NCBI RefSeq assembly: GCF_001046855.1
Contig: NZ_HF570958.1
Span: 735,714-787,796, forward strand
Length of the DNA: 52,083 nucleotides
Source: Nostocoides japonicum T1-X7
GTDB lineage: Bacteria > Actinomycetota > Actinomycetes > Actinomycetales > Dermatophilaceae
Direction of reading: 5' to 3'
Shown here: positions 38,593 through 48,593 of the stretch, piece after piece
How positions within the stretch are numbered: position 1 is the stretch's first letter
Layout: each line of letters starts with the position of its first letter
Notes under the pieces: generated by a model
Told to the model about the DNA's origin: nothing
Databases searched by the model: none
What the model saw: the letters and a program-made list of their open reading frames with translations, nothing else
Position numbers and translations under genes: made by a program

Positions 38593-39679
38593 TGTACCCG
38601 GCCATCAGGTTGGTAGCAGCCGGCTGATCGGCGGTCGACCTCCGAGGGCGGTGTGGCGTCGTTGAGTGTTGTAGTGCTCGAGCCAGGGTGCAAGGGCTGC
38701 GGTGCGGTCGTGGTTGGTGGTGAACGCTTGCCGGTAGGCCCACTCGGTGGCCAAGGTGCGGTTGAACCGTTCGACCTTGCCGTTCGGCCAGGGGCAGTGC
38801 GGTCGGATGAACTTGTGGGTAGCGCCCAGGGCGGCGATCGCTGCTTTGACGTCGTTGCTCTTGCGGTAGCTGAAGTGGTTGTCGGTGATCACCCGCTCGA
38901 TCGAGGTAATGCCGTAGCGGGCGAACGCGGCCGCTGCCCGCTCGATGAACCCGCCGCAGGTGGCGCCCTTCTCGTCGGACAGGATCTCGCTGTAGGCCAA
39001 GCGGGAGTGGTCATCGACCATGGAGTGCACGTAGTCGTACCCGATCCGGGCCTTCTTCTTCGCGGAGGTCGATCCCATCGAGCGACCGTGCGCGCGCCAC
39101 CCGCCGCCATCGGGGATCTTGCCGATCTTCTTCACGTCGACGTGGACCAGTTCGCCTGGCCGGTTGCGTTCGTACCTCGTCGCGGTCTGCTTCGAGGACC
39201 GGATGACCTCACCGGTCATCGGGTCGCAGTGGCGCAGGTACGGCACACCGTGACGGCGCAGGATCCGCGAGACTGTCCGGGCCGGGACGCCGACCTTGGG
39301 TGCGAGCACGTCCGGGCCCTCGCGGTGCTCGGTGCGGGCGGCCAGGACCTTTGCCTCGACTTCGGCACTGGTCTTGGTCGGCATGGTGTGCGGCCGCGAC
39401 GAGCGAGTGACCAGACCGGCGTCACCCTCGGCCGCGTACCGCTCGATCCAGGTCTTGACGCACTTGCGGGACACACCCATCGCCGCGGCGATGTGAGCTT
39501 GTCGCCAGCCCGCCTGATGGCGCTGGACGATCAGCCGCCGACCGTGGACCGTCAATCGAGCACTACCGTGAGACACGAGAACCTCCGGGTTGGAGTGGGC
39601 CTTAGACAAGCCACATCCCACTCGGGGGTTCTCGTTCGTTCAACCGGGCTCGCCGCTACCAACGTCCTGGCCGGGTACA
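38593..39679. mobile_element. IS481-family insertion sequence, 1087 bp, intact
   Basis: Terminal inverted repeats of 25 bp lie at 38593-38617 and 39655-39679, both reading TGTACCCGGCCA inward then GTTGGTAGC, with three mismatches. CTAG borders both ends one base out (CCTAGG on the left, ACTAGA on the right), fitting the NCTAGN target preference of IS481. One full transposase gene is inside. It lies 48 bases upstream of the CmtR-like gene and may affect its promoter. Confidence 0.85.
38605..39621 (-). CDS. IS481 family transposase
   Basis: Up to 338 aa; the true start is probably the GTG giving VSHGSARLTVHGRR, about 16 residues in. Helix-turn-helix region: GWRQAHIAAAMGVSRKCVKTW. The DDE core is intact: LVHVDVKKIGKI (first D), RVITDNHFSY (second D), WPNGKVERFNRTL (E). 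C-terminal YNTQRRHTALGGRPP is typical of IS481. No frameshift, so the element could be active. Confidence 0.93.
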   Translation of the reverse strand: MGCGLSKAHSNPEVLVSHGSARLTVHGRRLIVQRHQAGWRQAHIAAAMGVSRKCVKTWIERYAAEGDAGLVTRSSRPHTMPTKTSAEVEAKVLAARTEHREGPDVLAPKVGVPARTVSRILRRHGVPYLRHCDPMTGEVIRSSKQTATRYERNRPGELVHVDVKKIGKIPDGGGWRAHGRSMGSTSAKKKARIGYDYVHSMVDDHSRLAYSEILSDEKGATCGGFIERAAAAFARYGITSIERVITDNHFSYRKSNDVKAAIAALGATHKFIRPHCPWPNGKVERFNRTLATEWAYRQAFTTNHDRTAALAPWLEHYNTQRRHTALGGRPPISRLLPT

Positions 39680-39964
39680 ACTAGACGCGCGAAGGTCCAG
39701 GCTTGCTGCAGTCCAGCCGCCGACACTGCACATCCCGATCAGACGTAGTCCAGTCGCGAGTAGTTGACGAAGCCCGAGGTCCTCACTCTCCCGACCCCCT
39801 CGGCGTCGAGCACCAATAAGCCGCCATCGCTGTGGCGCACCCTCACCGGCCGTCCGAGCGGTATCACCGGCCTCCTCGCCGACCACCCCGAGGCAGGGGG
39901 GGCTCCGTCGTCGGCGGGGTGCTCACCACACGTCGATCTGACCCCTGCGCCAAGGGTCGCACCC

Positions 39965-40303
39965 TCAGGAGCGGACGAGCCGCGCGATCGCCTCGGATGC
40001 CTCGCGGACCTTCGCGTCGGCCTCCGGTCCCCCGGCCCGGGCGGCGTCTACGACGCAGTGCGAGAGATGCTCCTCGAGCAGGCCGAGGGCGACCGACTGC
40101 AGCGCCTTCGTCATCGCGCTCACCTGGGTGAGGATGTCGATGCAGTACTTCTCCTCCTCGACCATGCGCTGCAGACCACGCGCCTGACCCTCGATCCGCC
40201 GCAACCGCTTGAGGTAGTCCTCGCGGTGCGCGTAGTGGACGTAGCCGTGCTCGTGGCCGGCGGGCATGGCTGAGGTCGGGGTCGAGGCAGTTGGTGCGGT
40301 CAT
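39965..40303 (-). CDS. csoR: CsoR-type copper-sensing repressor (DUF156)
   Basis: 112 aa from ATG 40303, with GGGAGG seven bases upstream. YLKRLRRIEGQARGLQRMVEEEKYC is the DUF156 signature. The Cu(I) ligands Cys (EEKYCIDIL) and His-Cys (HLSHCVV) are present in the C-H-C pattern of CsoR. Cu(I) binding releases it from the operator in front of the divergent copZ-copA-copB genes. The 285 bases between its stop and the IS481 end hold nothing recognisable. Confidence 0.92.
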   Translation of the reverse strand: MTAPTASTPTSAMPAGHEHGYVHYAHREDYLKRLRRIEGQARGLQRMVEEEKYCIDILTQVSAMTKALQSVALGLLEEHLSHCVVDAARAGGPEADAKVREASEAIARLVRS

Positions 40304-40385
40304 GTCTGACCCTCCCATGTTCGTTGCGCGCCGTTCCGCTGGCCCGCCGTCGGAATGCAGCATACCCCCTCCGGGTTTACATGTG

Positions 40386-40400
40386 TACCCTACAGGGGTA
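40386..40400. promoter_or_regulatory. CsoR-like operator
   Basis: TACCC-TACAG-GGGTA is an interrupted palindrome between csoR and copZ, with further half-sites ATACCCC at 40362 and GGGGTAT at 40395. GC-centred TACCC/GGGTA sites are typical CsoR targets. Confidence 0.65.
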
Positions 40401-40442
40401 TGGTTCACCGGACCGTTCATGACAACTTCTTGGAGGCTCACC

Positions 40443-40661
40443 ATGACCCAGCAGCCCAACACCGTCGCCACCTACGCCGTCACCGGCATGACGTGTGGCC
40501 ACTGCGCCGCCTCCGTGTCGGAGGAGGTCCGTGAGATCTCCGGCGTCACCGACGTCTCCGTCGACGTCCCGACCGGTGCCGTCACGATCACTAGCAGCCA
40601 GCCGCTCGAGCGCGACGCCGTCCAGGCCGCGGTCGAGGAGGCCGGCTACCAGCTCGCATGA
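40443..40661 (+). CDS. copZ: Copper chaperone, HMA domain (CopZ)
   Basis: 72 aa, a single heavy-metal-associated domain with the Cu(I) site GMTCGHC near residue 16 and a ferredoxin-like pattern (VSVDVPTGAVTI, then [10 protein letters not shown]). It shuttles Cu(I) to the ATPases. ATG 40443 lies 43 bases after the operator. Its stop overlaps the next start (ATGA). Confidence 0.94.
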   Translation: MTQQPNTVATYAVTGMTCGHCAASVSEEVREISGVTDVSVDVPTGAVTITSSQPLERDAVQAAVEEAGYQLA

Positions 40662-41584
40662 GCACCCCCGCCACGCTGACCGGCTTCGCCGCGGCGCTGG
40701 CGCTGACGTTCGGCGGCGCCTGGGCGCTCGGGTCCTCCACCGGACCCGTCGCCCCGGCCGCCGCCCACGGCGCCGAGCACGCGACCGACCCGACGAAGGA
40801 GGACCCCATGGCCACCGACACCCTCCCCGCGGGCCTCGCGGCCTCCCGCGCCGGCTACACCCTCGAGCTCGGCGACGACGCCCTCGACGCCGGCACTCGC
40901 GAGCTCGCGTTCACCGTCCATGACGCCACCGGCGCACCGGTGACCTCGTTCGACGTCGAGCACGAGAAGCGACTCCACCTCATCGTGGTGCGCCGGGACC
41001 AGACCGGGTTCCAGCACGTGCACCCCGTGATGGACGAGCACGGAACGTGGCGTAGCGCGATCGACCTCACCCCGGGGAGCTGGCGGGTGTTCGCCGACTT
41101 CACCCCGACGGGCGGTCCGGCCCTCACCCTCGGCACCGACCTCGCCGTGCCGGGAACGACCACGCCACCCGCACCCTCCGCGCCGACACGGACCGCGCAG
41201 GTCGACGACGGCTTCGAGGTCACCGTGACCGGCGACCTGCGCGGCGGCGAGGACTCGACCCTGCGTCTGCAGGTCAGCCGCGACGGGCGGCCCGTCACCG
41301 ACCTCGAGCCCTACCTCGGCGCCTACGGCCACCTCGTCGCCCTGCGCGAAGGCGACCTCGCCTACCTCCACGTCCACCCCAACGGTGCGCCGGGGGACGG
41401 TCGCACGACCGCCGGTCCCGCCGTTAACTTCACCGCCGAGGTCCCCACCGCGGGGAGGTACCACCTCTATCTGGACTTCAAGCAGGGCGGCGTCGTACGG
41501 ACAGCCCACCTCGTCCTCGACGCCGCCCCGGCCCCCGCCGGCTCGACGCCGAGCCGCACCCCCACGGGCGGGCACGGGCACTGA
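40658..41584 (+). CDS. Exported protein with two His-motif modules, copper cluster
   Basis: 308 aa. It starts with an uncleaved or Sec-type hydrophobic segment ([20 protein letters not shown]) and the exported part is beta-rich. Two matching modules occur: [19 protein letters not shown] and [17 protein letters not shown], each ending in HVHP; a His-rich tail GGHGH closes it. I know of no named function. Cotranslation with copZ and the His pairs suggest extracytoplasmic copper binding. It precedes copA by 55 bases. Confidence 0.82.
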   Translation: MSTPATLTGFAAALALTFGGAWALGSSTGPVAPAAAHGAEHATDPTKEDPMATDTLPAGLAASRAGYTLELGDDALDAGTRELAFTVHDATGAPVTSFDVEHEKRLHLIVVRRDQTGFQHVHPVMDEHGTWRSAIDLTPGSWRVFADFTPTGGPALTLGTDLAVPGTTTPPAPSAPTRTAQVDDGFEVTVTGDLRGGEDSTLRLQVSRDGRPVTDLEPYLGAYGHLVALREGDLAYLHVHPNGAPGDGRTTAGPAVNFTAEVPTAGRYHLYLDFKQGGVVRTAHLVLDAAPAPAGSTPSRTPTGGHGH

Positions 41585-41639
41585 CCCAGGGTCCGCGCGA
41601 CCGCACTCCTCATTCCACTGCTGCACTGGAAGGACCGTC

Positions 41640-43949
41640 ATGAGCTCGACCACCGAGCACCCCACCACCAGCGCTGCCGGCGCCCGCGACGTGGAGCTCG
41701 TCCTCACCGGCATGACGTGCGCGTCCTGCGCCAACCGCGTCGAGCGCAAGCTCAACAAGGTGGACGGCGTCCGTGCGCAGGTGAACTTCGCCACCGAGAA
41801 GGCCCGCGTCGTCGTCGACGCCCCCGGTGTGACGGATGCGGACCTCGTCGCCGCCGTCGAGGCGGCCGGCTACGGCGCGGCCGTCCCGGCCGTCGAGGCG
41901 TCCCCGCGTTCGTCCGGGGACGCCGCCGACGACGAAGCGCCAGAGGTCACCTCGCTGCGCCGCCGCCTGCTCGTGTCCGCGGCTTTGGCCGTCCCCGTCA
42001 TCGCGATGGCGATGGTCCCCGCCCTGCAGTTCACCTTCTGGCAGTGGCTGTCCCTGACCCTGGCCGCACCCGTCGTGGTCTGGGGCGCGCTTCCCTTCCA
42101 CCGCGCCGCCTGGACCAACCTGCGTCACGGCGCCGCCACCATGGACACCCTCATCTCGATGGGCACCCTCGCCGCCCTCGGCTGGTCCCTCTACGCCCTG
42201 TTCCTGGGCGACGCCGGGATGCCCGGCATGACCCACCCCTTCGAGCTCACCATCGACCGCAGCAGCGGGACGGCGAACATCTACCTCGAGGTCGCCGCCG
42301 GCGTCACGACGTTCATCCTCGCCGGGCGCTACTTCGAGGCACGCTCCAAGCGTCAAGCCGGCGCCGCCCTCCGGGCCCTGCTCGACCTCGGCGCTAAGGA
42401 GGTCGCGGTGCTGCGCGACGGTGTCGAGGAGCGGGTTCCCGTCGACCAGCTCGTTGCCGGTGACGTGTTCGTCGTGCGTCCCGGGGAGAAGATCGCCACG
42501 GACGGCGTCATCGAGTCCGGGACCTCCGCCGTCGACGCCTCGATGGTCACGGGGGAGTCGGTGCCTGTTGAGGTCGCCCCCGGTGACTCGGTCATCGGGG
42601 CCACCGTCAACGCCGGCGGCCGGCTCACGGTCAGGGCCACCCGTGTTGGCGCCGACACCCAGCTCGCGCAGATGGCCCGGCTCGTCGAGGACGCCCAGAA
42701 CGGCAAGTCCGCCGCGCAGCGGCTCGCCGACCGCGTATCGGGAGTCTTCGTCCCCGTCGTTATCGCCCTCGCGGTGGGCACCCTCGGCTTCTGGCTCGGC
42801 TCGGGGGCGGGCGCCTCCGTCGCGTTCACCGCGGCCGTCGCCGTCCTCATCATCGCCTGCCCCTGCGCCCTGGGCCTCGCCACGCCGATGGCGCTCATGG
42901 TCGGCACCGGACGCGGCGCCCAGCTCGGCATCCTCATCAAGGGCCCCGAGGTGCTCGAGCAGACCCGACGGGTCGACACGATCGTCCTCGACAAGACCGG
43001 CACCGTCACCACCGGCACGATGACCCTGCAGGACATCATCGTCGCCGACGGCGAGAACCCCGACGAGGTCCTCCGGCTGGCCGGCGCCCTCGAGGACGCC
43101 TCCGAGCACCCCATCGCCAAGGCTGTCGCGAAGGCCGCCACGGCGCGTGTCGGCTCCCTCCCGTCGGTCGACGGCTTCGCCAACGCCGAAGGGCTGGGGG
43201 TGCAGGGCGTCGTCGAGGGTCGGGCCGTCCTCGTCGGTCGACCGCAGCTGCTCGCCGACTGGTCCCAGCACCTGGACGAGGACCTCCAGCAGGCCCTCGC
43301 CGATGCGCAGGGCGCCGGGTCGACCGCCGTCGCCGTCGGGTGGGACGGCCGGGCACGAGGCATCATCACGGTCGCCGACGAGGTCAGAGCGACCTCGGCC
43401 CAGGCCCTCGCCGAGCTGCGCGCCCTCGGGCTGCGGCCCATCCTGCTCACCGGCGACAACGCCGCCGTCGCCGCCGACGTCGCCGCTGTCGTGGGCATCG
43501 ATGCGGCCGACTTCATCGCCGACGTCATGCCTGCCGACAAGGTTGACGTCGTCAAACGTCTCCAAGGAGAGGGGCGCGTCGTCGCCATGGTGGGCGACGG
43601 CGTCAACGACGCCGCCGCGCTCGCCCAAGCCGACCTCGGACTGGCCATGGGCACCGGGACGGACGTCGCGATCGAGGCCAGTGACCTCACCCTCGTGCGT
43701 GGGGACCTGCGCGTCGCCGCCGACGCGATCCGGCTGTCGCGACGCACCCTCGCCACCATCAAGGGCAACCTGTTCTGGGCGTTCGGCTACAACGTCGCTG
43801 CCCTCCCCCTCGCCGCCGCCGGACTGCTCAACCCGATGCTCGCCGGCGCCGCCATGGCGTTCTCGTCGGTCTTCGTCGTCGGAAACAGTCTGCGCCTGAG
43901 GGGTTTCCGAACCTCCACCCCGTCCGCCGACACCTCCGGGAGGGCCTGA
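41640..43949 (+). CDS. copA: Cu(I)-exporting P1B-type ATPase
   Basis: 769 aa. One N-terminal HMA domain (GMTCASC), then eight membrane segments, actuator TGES (VTGESVPV), transmembrane site CPC ([12 protein letters not shown]), phosphorylation DKTGT, SEHP, TGDN and GDGVNDAA. This is a complete P1B-1 copper pump. It moves Cu(I) out of the cytoplasm. ATG 41640 follows GGAAGG. It ends one base before the second ATPase. Confidence 0.95.
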   Translation: MSSTTEHPTTSAAGARDVELVLTGMTCASCANRVERKLNKVDGVRAQVNFATEKARVVVDAPGVTDADLVAAVEAAGYGAAVPAVEASPRSSGDAADDEAPEVTSLRRRLLVSAALAVPVIAMAMVPALQFTFWQWLSLTLAAPVVVWGALPFHRAAWTNLRHGAATMDTLISMGTLAALGWSLYALFLGDAGMPGMTHPFELTIDRSSGTANIYLEVAAGVTTFILAGRYFEARSKRQAGAALRALLDLGAKEVAVLRDGVEERVPVDQLVAGDVFVVRPGEKIATDGVIESGTSAVDASMVTGESVPVEVAPGDSVIGATVNAGGRLTVRATRVGADTQLAQMARLVEDAQNGKSAAQRLADRVSGVFVPVVIALAVGTLGFWLGSGAGASVAFTAAVAVLIIACPCALGLATPMALMVGTGRGAQLGILIKGPEVLEQTRRVDTIVLDKTGTVTTGTMTLQDIIVADGENPDEVLRLAGALEDASEHPIAKAVAKAATARVGSLPSVDGFANAEGLGVQGVVEGRAVLVGRPQLLADWSQHLDEDLQQALADAQGAGSTAVAVGWDGRARGIITVADEVRATSAQALAELRALGLRPILLTGDNAAVAADVAAVVGIDAADFIADVMPADKVDVVKRLQGEGRVVAMVGDGVNDAAALAQADLGLAMGTGTDVAIEASDLTLVRGDLRVAADAIRLSRRTLATIKGNLFWAFGYNVAALPLAAAGLLNPMLAGAAMAFSSVFVVGNSLRLRGFRTSTPSADTSGRA

Positions 43950-43950
43950 T

Positions 43951-46068
43951 ATGAGCCCCGACAGCACCACGCACGACGGCCACCACGACCACACCGGTCA
44001 CCCCGAACCGCTGGAGCACGCCGGCCACACCGGCACGACGAAGCACACCTCCGCCACCCAGAGCAGCGGTGACGGGCACTCCGGGCACTCGGGTCACGGA
44101 GGGCACGGCGACCACGTCGGGCAGTTCCGTCGCCTCTTCTGGATCATGCTCGTCGTGGCCGTGCCGGTCGTGGGCCTGTCCGGGATGTTCGCGATGCTCG
44201 TCGGCTACGACCTGCCCCACGGAGGCTGGGTCGCCTGGGTCTCCCCGGTCCTCGGCACCGTCATGTACCTCTGGGGTGGGCGTCCCTTCCTCACCGGCGC
44301 CGTCTCCGAGGTCCGCTCCCGCACCCCCGGGATGATGCTGCTCATCGCGCTGGCCATCACCGTCGCCTTCGTCGCGTCGTGGGGCGCCAGCACCGGTGTG
44401 CTGGATCATGAGCTCGACTTCTGGTGGGAGCTGGCCCTGCTCATCGTCATCATGCTGCTCGGCCACTGGATCGAGATGCGCTCCCTCGCCCAGACCACCT
44501 CCGCCCTCGACTCCCTGGCGGCGCTGCTGCCCGACGAGGCCGAGCGCGTCGAGGCCGGACGGACCGTCACGGTCAGCCCCTCCGAGCTGCGGGTCGGCGA
44601 CGTCGTCGTCGTCCGGCCCGGCGGGTCCGTCCCCGCAGACGGGCGCATCGTGGACGGTCGCGCCGAGATGGACGAGTCGATGGTGACCGGTGAGTCCCGC
44701 ACGGTCGCGCGCACCGTGGGCGAGCCGGTCACCGCCGGCACCGTGGCCACCGACTCGGGGCTGCGGGTCGAGGTGACGGCCACCGGCGACGACACGGCCC
44801 TGGCCGGCATCCAGCGGCTCGTCGCCGACGCCCAGGCGTCCTCCTCGCGCGCGCAGCGGATCGCCGACACCGCGGCCGGTTGGCTGTTCTGGTTCGCCCT
44901 CGCCTCGGCGGCGGTCACCATCGTCGTCTGGACCCTCGTCGGCCTCCCTGACTCCGGTGTCGTGCGCACCATCACCGTGCTGGTCATCGCCTGCCCCCAC
45001 GCCCTCGGCCTGGCCATCCCGCTCGTGGTGTCCATCGCGACCGAGCGCGCCGCCCGCGGCGGGGTGCTCGTCAAGGACCGGCTGGCGCTGGAGAGCATGC
45101 GCACCGTCGACACCGTCCTGTTCGACAAGACCGGCACCCTCACCAGGGGCGAGCCCACGGTGACGGCACTCGCGCCGGTCGACGGCCTCGACCCCCGGGC
45201 CCTCCTCTCGCTCGCCGCCTCCGCCGAGGCCGACAGCGAGCACCCCCTAGCCAAGGCGATCGTCCGTCACGCGTCCGACGAAGGTGCCCCGACCTCGGCA
45301 GCGACCGGGTTCTCCTCGTCCCCGGCCGTCGGGGTGACCGCGACCGTCGACGGCCGCGAGGTCCGCGTCGGCGGACCACGGCTGCTCGAGGATCTCGGCA
45401 TCTCCGAGGTCCCCGAGGCCGACGTATGGCGCCGCGAGGGCGCGATCATCCTCCACGTCGTCCGCGACGGCATCCTCGTCGGTGGCCTCAAGCTGGCCGA
45501 CGAGATCCGCCCGGAGTCCCGTCAGGCGGTCGACGCCCTGCACCGCCGCGACGTCCAGGTCGTCATGATCACCGGGGACGCCGAAGCGGTCGCCGCGTCC
45601 GTCGCCACCGACCTGGGAATCGACCGCCACTTCGCCGGCGTCCGCCCCGAGGACAAGGCAGCCAAGGTCAAGCAGCTCCAGGACGAGGGCCGCAAGGTCG
45701 CCATGGTCGGCGACGGCGTCAACGACGCACCCGCCCTCGCCCAGGCCGACGTCGGCATCGCCATCGGCGCCGGCACCGACGTCGCCATCGCCTCCGCCGG
45801 CGTCATCCTCGCCAGCGACGACCCCCGCTCCGTCCTCTCGGTCATCGAGCTCTCCCGCGCGTCCTACCGCAAGATGAAGCAGAACCTCTGGTGGGCCGCC
45901 GGCTACAACCTGCTCTCCGTACCCCTGGCTGCAGGAGTGCTCGCTCCCGTCGGGTTCGTCCTGCCGATGTCCGTCGGGGCGATCCTCATGTCCGCCTCCA
46001 CGGTGGTCGTGGCGCTGAACGCGCAGCTCCTGCGACGGCTCGACCTGCGTCCCGGCAGCGTCCACTGA
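43951..46068 (+). CDS. copB: CPH-type P1B ATPase (CopB-like)
   Basis: 705 aa. Instead of an HMA domain it has a His/Gly/Ser-rich N-terminus (about 60 residues, over a dozen His). The transmembrane motif is CPH (IACPHALGLAIP), marking the P1B-3 group. TGES, DKTGT, SEHP, TGD and GDGVNDAP are intact. P1B-3 pumps export Cu(II), sometimes Ag(I). It directly follows copA in the same operon, giving a two-pump arrangement. Confidence 0.94.
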   Translation: MSPDSTTHDGHHDHTGHPEPLEHAGHTGTTKHTSATQSSGDGHSGHSGHGGHGDHVGQFRRLFWIMLVVAVPVVGLSGMFAMLVGYDLPHGGWVAWVSPVLGTVMYLWGGRPFLTGAVSEVRSRTPGMMLLIALAITVAFVASWGASTGVLDHELDFWWELALLIVIMLLGHWIEMRSLAQTTSALDSLAALLPDEAERVEAGRTVTVSPSELRVGDVVVVRPGGSVPADGRIVDGRAEMDESMVTGESRTVARTVGEPVTAGTVATDSGLRVEVTATGDDTALAGIQRLVADAQASSSRAQRIADTAAGWLFWFALASAAVTIVVWTLVGLPDSGVVRTITVLVIACPHALGLAIPLVVSIATERAARGGVLVKDRLALESMRTVDTVLFDKTGTLTRGEPTVTALAPVDGLDPRALLSLAASAEADSEHPLAKAIVRHASDEGAPTSAATGFSSSPAVGVTATVDGREVRVGGPRLLEDLGISEVPEADVWRREGAIILHVVRDGILVGGLKLADEIRPESRQAVDALHRRDVQVVMITGDAEAVAASVATDLGIDRHFAGVRPEDKAAKVKQLQDEGRKVAMVGDGVNDAPALAQADVGIAIGAGTDVAIASAGVILASDDPRSVLSVIELSRASYRKMKQNLWWAAGYNLLSVPLAAGVLAPVGFVLPMSVGAILMSASTVVVALNAQLLRRLDLRPGSVH

Positions 46069-46144
46069 CGACCTGAGACCGGCTGCGGCAGAACCGTTCT
46101 ACCGCGTTCGCCGCGACAGGTCCGATCCGGTCGGAGGGCGCGGC

Positions 46145-46753
46145 TCAGCCGCGGGGCTGCGGAGCGTAGGCGGCGAGCAGGGTGGCCTGCAGTAGGGGGC
46201 CGGCCCGGTTAGGCTCGAGGCGGCCAGCCGCGATCTCGTCGGCCGCTCCGTGCATCAGCGCGTGCATGGTGGCCAGGAGCCAGTCGACCGGCAGGTCGTC
46301 GCGAAAGGCCCCCTCATCCTGACCGCGGACGACGAGGGCGCGCACCCGGGCCTCGACGACGTCGTGCAGCTCACGGACCCGCCCTTGCGGGAGCTCTCGC
46401 TGAGCTGCAGCCAGCAGCGACCGGGACTCCTCTAGCAGCGACCAGCTCGAGTCGACCAGTCGCGCCAATGCTTCCGGGGGGGCTGCGTCGAGATCGAGAG
46501 CGGACAACGCTTCGTTGCCGCGGTCAAGCACGTCGATGAGTGCGGCCTCGACCAGCTCGGCACGGGAGGCGAAGTGGCCGTAGAGGGTGACCCGTCCGAC
46601 GCCTGCGGCCTGCGCGATCTCGGCCACCGACGCGTCAGGATCGGCGCGCAAGGTGCTGATGGTCGACGCCACGATCGCCGCGCGGTTTCTTCGCGCGTCG
46701 GCACGGCGCGGCTCGGCCGGCCGCTGCCCGGAGGCTCGTGGTGCGGCGGCCAT
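46145..46753 (-). CDS. TetR family repressor
   Basis: About 202 aa from ATG 46753 (MAAAPRAS); 46780 is an alternative start. The helix-turn-helix is ASVAEIAQAAGVGRVTLYGHFASRAELVEAAL. The C-terminal ligand domain is helical and not classifiable further. It is divergent from an MFS drug transporter, with palindromic half-sites between them, so it likely represses the pump and itself. It interrupts the copper gene block. Confidence 0.92.
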   Translation of the reverse strand: MAAAPRASGQRPAEPRRADARRNRAAIVASTISTLRADPDASVAEIAQAAGVGRVTLYGHFASRAELVEAALIDVLDRGNEALSALDLDAAPPEALARLVDSSWSLLEESRSLLAAAQRELPQGRVRELHDVVEARVRALVVRGQDEGAFRDDLPVDWLLATMHALMHGAADEIAAGRLEPNRAGPLLQATLLAAYAPQPRG

Positions 46754-46810
46754 CCCTTCCCTCGCCGGCCTGCGCACCACGGGAACCCCCTCATTTCTCG
46801 AACAGGAATG

Positions 46811-46824
46811 TACAGGTTACTGTA
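46811..46824. promoter_or_regulatory. Candidate TetR operator
   Basis: TACAG-GTTA-CTGTA is a 14-bp palindrome between the TetR and MFS genes. A related half-site (GTACAGGCATGTTC) follows at about 46840. Confidence 0.55.
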
Positions 46825-46884
46825 GCCGTTGAAGAACTCGTACAGGCATGTTCGGTTTCACTCTCGATCATCGAAGGAGGGGTC

Positions 46885-48321
46885 ATGTCGACCTCAACCG
46901 GCCGCGCTTCAGGCAACACCCGCCCACGAGACCCAGGAGACCAGGACGCTCCCGGCACCGAGGCACCCTCTTCGCGACGCTGGCAGGTGCTCGGACTGCT
47001 GGCCGTCGCCCAGTTCATGCTGATCCTCGACGTCACCGTCGTCGCGATCGCGCTGCCCCTCATGGGCGCTGAGCTCGGCCTGGGCAGGGAGACCCTGACC
47101 TGGGTGGTCAGCGCGTACACCCTGACCTTCGGCGGGCTGATGCTGCTGGGCGGCCGGCTCGCCGACCTCATCGGCCCGCGCCGGTTGGTCCTGGCCGGGA
47201 TGGTGGTCTTCACTCTCGCCTCACTGGCCACCGGAGCCGCTCAGGACAGCGTGACCGTCCTGGCCGGGCGGGTCGGACAGGGCCTCGGTGCCGCGATGCT
47301 GTCCCCGGCCGCACTCTCCGTCGTGGTCCGGATGTTCGAGGGCGACGAGCGCAACCGCGCCCTGGGCATCTGGTCGGCTCTCGGCGGCGGAGGCGCGGCA
47401 GCCGGCGTCCTGATCGGCGGAGCCCTCACCGCCGGTCCCGGTTGGCCGTGGGTGTTCTGGGTCAACGTCCCGATCGGCGTCGTGGTGGTCGCCGTCCTGA
47501 CGAAGATCCTTCCCGACCTCCCCCCGGTCGAGACCGGCTCGAGGGGCCGGGTCGACGTTCTGGGCGCTCTCCTGGTCACCGCGGCGACGGGCACGGCCAT
47601 CTATGCCCTGGTCGGCGCGGGCGAGTCCGGCTGGTTCGAAGCGCGCACCCTGGGGCTGTTCGCGGGCTCGGTGGCGCTCTATGTGCTGTTCGTGCTCCGG
47701 CAGCGGGCGTCCGCCTCCCCGCTGATGGATCTCGGTCTGCTGTTCCGTCGTCCTGTGTTCGCCGGCCTGTTCGTCATCGGGATCGCCACCGCGCTCATGG
47801 TCGCGGTGTTCTTCCTCGGTTCGTTCTACCTCCAGGAGTACGCCGACCTCGGACCACTGGCCACCGGACTGCTGTTCCTGCCCGTCGCGCTGTTCACGAT
47901 GGCCGGAGCGAACGTCGGCGGCCGCATCATCGGGCGCACCGGTGGCCGCGGCCTCGGCATCATCGGGCTGGTGATCGCTGCGATCGGGCTGTCGATTCCC
48001 GCGGCGTCGACCTCCACCCTCGGCGTGGTCGCGGGCATCAGCCTCGGCGCAGCCGGCATCGGCACCCTCTTCGTGGTCGCCGCTGCCACCGCCTTGGGCA
48101 ACGTGGCTCCGCACGAGGCCGGCATCGCCTCGGGCGTGCTGTCCACCTTCCACGAGTTCGGCGCTTCCTTTGGCGTGGCACTCGTCTCCAGCGTCGCGGC
48201 CGCCAGCCTGGCTGCGCAGACCACCGACGGGTACGCCTCTGCCTTCACCGCCGCAGCAGCGGCCGCCCTGGTCTCCGCCGGCGTGGCCGGCATCGCGATC
48301 CCGGGTCGTTCGACGCCCTGA
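46885..48321 (+). CDS. MFS drug efflux transporter, DHA2 (EmrB/QacA) type
   Basis: 478 aa with about 14 hydrophobic segments. Motif D1 is LDVTVVAIALPLM, motif A GGRLADLIGPRR, and motif C-like GGGGAAAGVLIGGAL. These place it among 14-helix proton-driven multidrug exporters. ATG 46885 has an excellent GAAGGAGG upstream. It is divergently controlled by the TetR gene. A long stem-loop terminator follows. Confidence 0.93.
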   Translation: MSTSTGRASGNTRPRDPGDQDAPGTEAPSSRRWQVLGLLAVAQFMLILDVTVVAIALPLMGAELGLGRETLTWVVSAYTLTFGGLMLLGGRLADLIGPRRLVLAGMVVFTLASLATGAAQDSVTVLAGRVGQGLGAAMLSPAALSVVVRMFEGDERNRALGIWSALGGGGAAAGVLIGGALTAGPGWPWVFWVNVPIGVVVVAVLTKILPDLPPVETGSRGRVDVLGALLVTAATGTAIYALVGAGESGWFEARTLGLFAGSVALYVLFVLRQRASASPLMDLGLLFRRPVFAGLFVIGIATALMVAVFFLGSFYLQEYADLGPLATGLLFLPVALFTMAGANVGGRIIGRTGGRGLGIIGLVIAAIGLSIPAASTSTLGVVAGISLGAAGIGTLFVVAAATALGNVAPHEAGIASGVLSTFHEFGASFGVALVSSVAAASLAAQTTDGYASAFTAAAAAALVSAGVAGIAIPGRSTP

Positions 48322-48339
48322 GCAACGCCCTCGAGGCGC

Positions 48340-48382
48340 GTGGCGGTGGGCGTGAGGGAAGGCCCCTCCCGCCCACCGCCAC
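48340..48382 (+). terminator. Terminator of the MFS gene
   Basis: A 13-bp perfect outer stem (GTGGCGGTGGGCG / CGCCCACCGCCAC) encloses an inner GAGGG/CCCTC stem and loop AAGGC, 18 bases after the stop. Confidence 0.8.
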
Positions 48383-48452
48383 AGCGTGTCCTTGACCGAA
48401 CCTTCACAGAAGTCGCTGGTCGACCTTCAGCACGGCCCTCGATGCTGCGGGG

Positions 48453-48593
48453 ATGAGCGGAACGGACGTCCTGTGGGCCATGGCGCTGGTCCTGGGTGCC
48501 GTCCTCGGCCTGGGCCTCTTGGTGCGCCACGCGCTTCGGGACGCCAGGCCGGGACCCGATGACCGAGAGCTGGATGAGCGGGGGCCGCAGTGA
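48453..48593 (+). CDS. Small membrane protein, 46 aa
   Basis: The sequence begins MSGTDVLWAMALVLGAVLGL and continues GLLVRHALRDARPGPDD: one transmembrane helix and a charged cytoplasmic tail. GGGG lies just upstream of ATG 48453, and its stop overlaps the next start (GTGA). It has no family I can name. Position at the head of the metal-oxidase end of the copper cluster suggests an accessory role; this is inference. Confidence 0.65.
   Translation: MSGTDVLWAMALVLGAVLGLGLLVRHALRDARPGPDDRELDERGPQ

Noticed and set aside
39680..39964. Second transposase or metal gene fragment between IS481 and csoR
   Set aside because: Neither strand gives recognisable motifs; the frames are short and lack ribosome sites.
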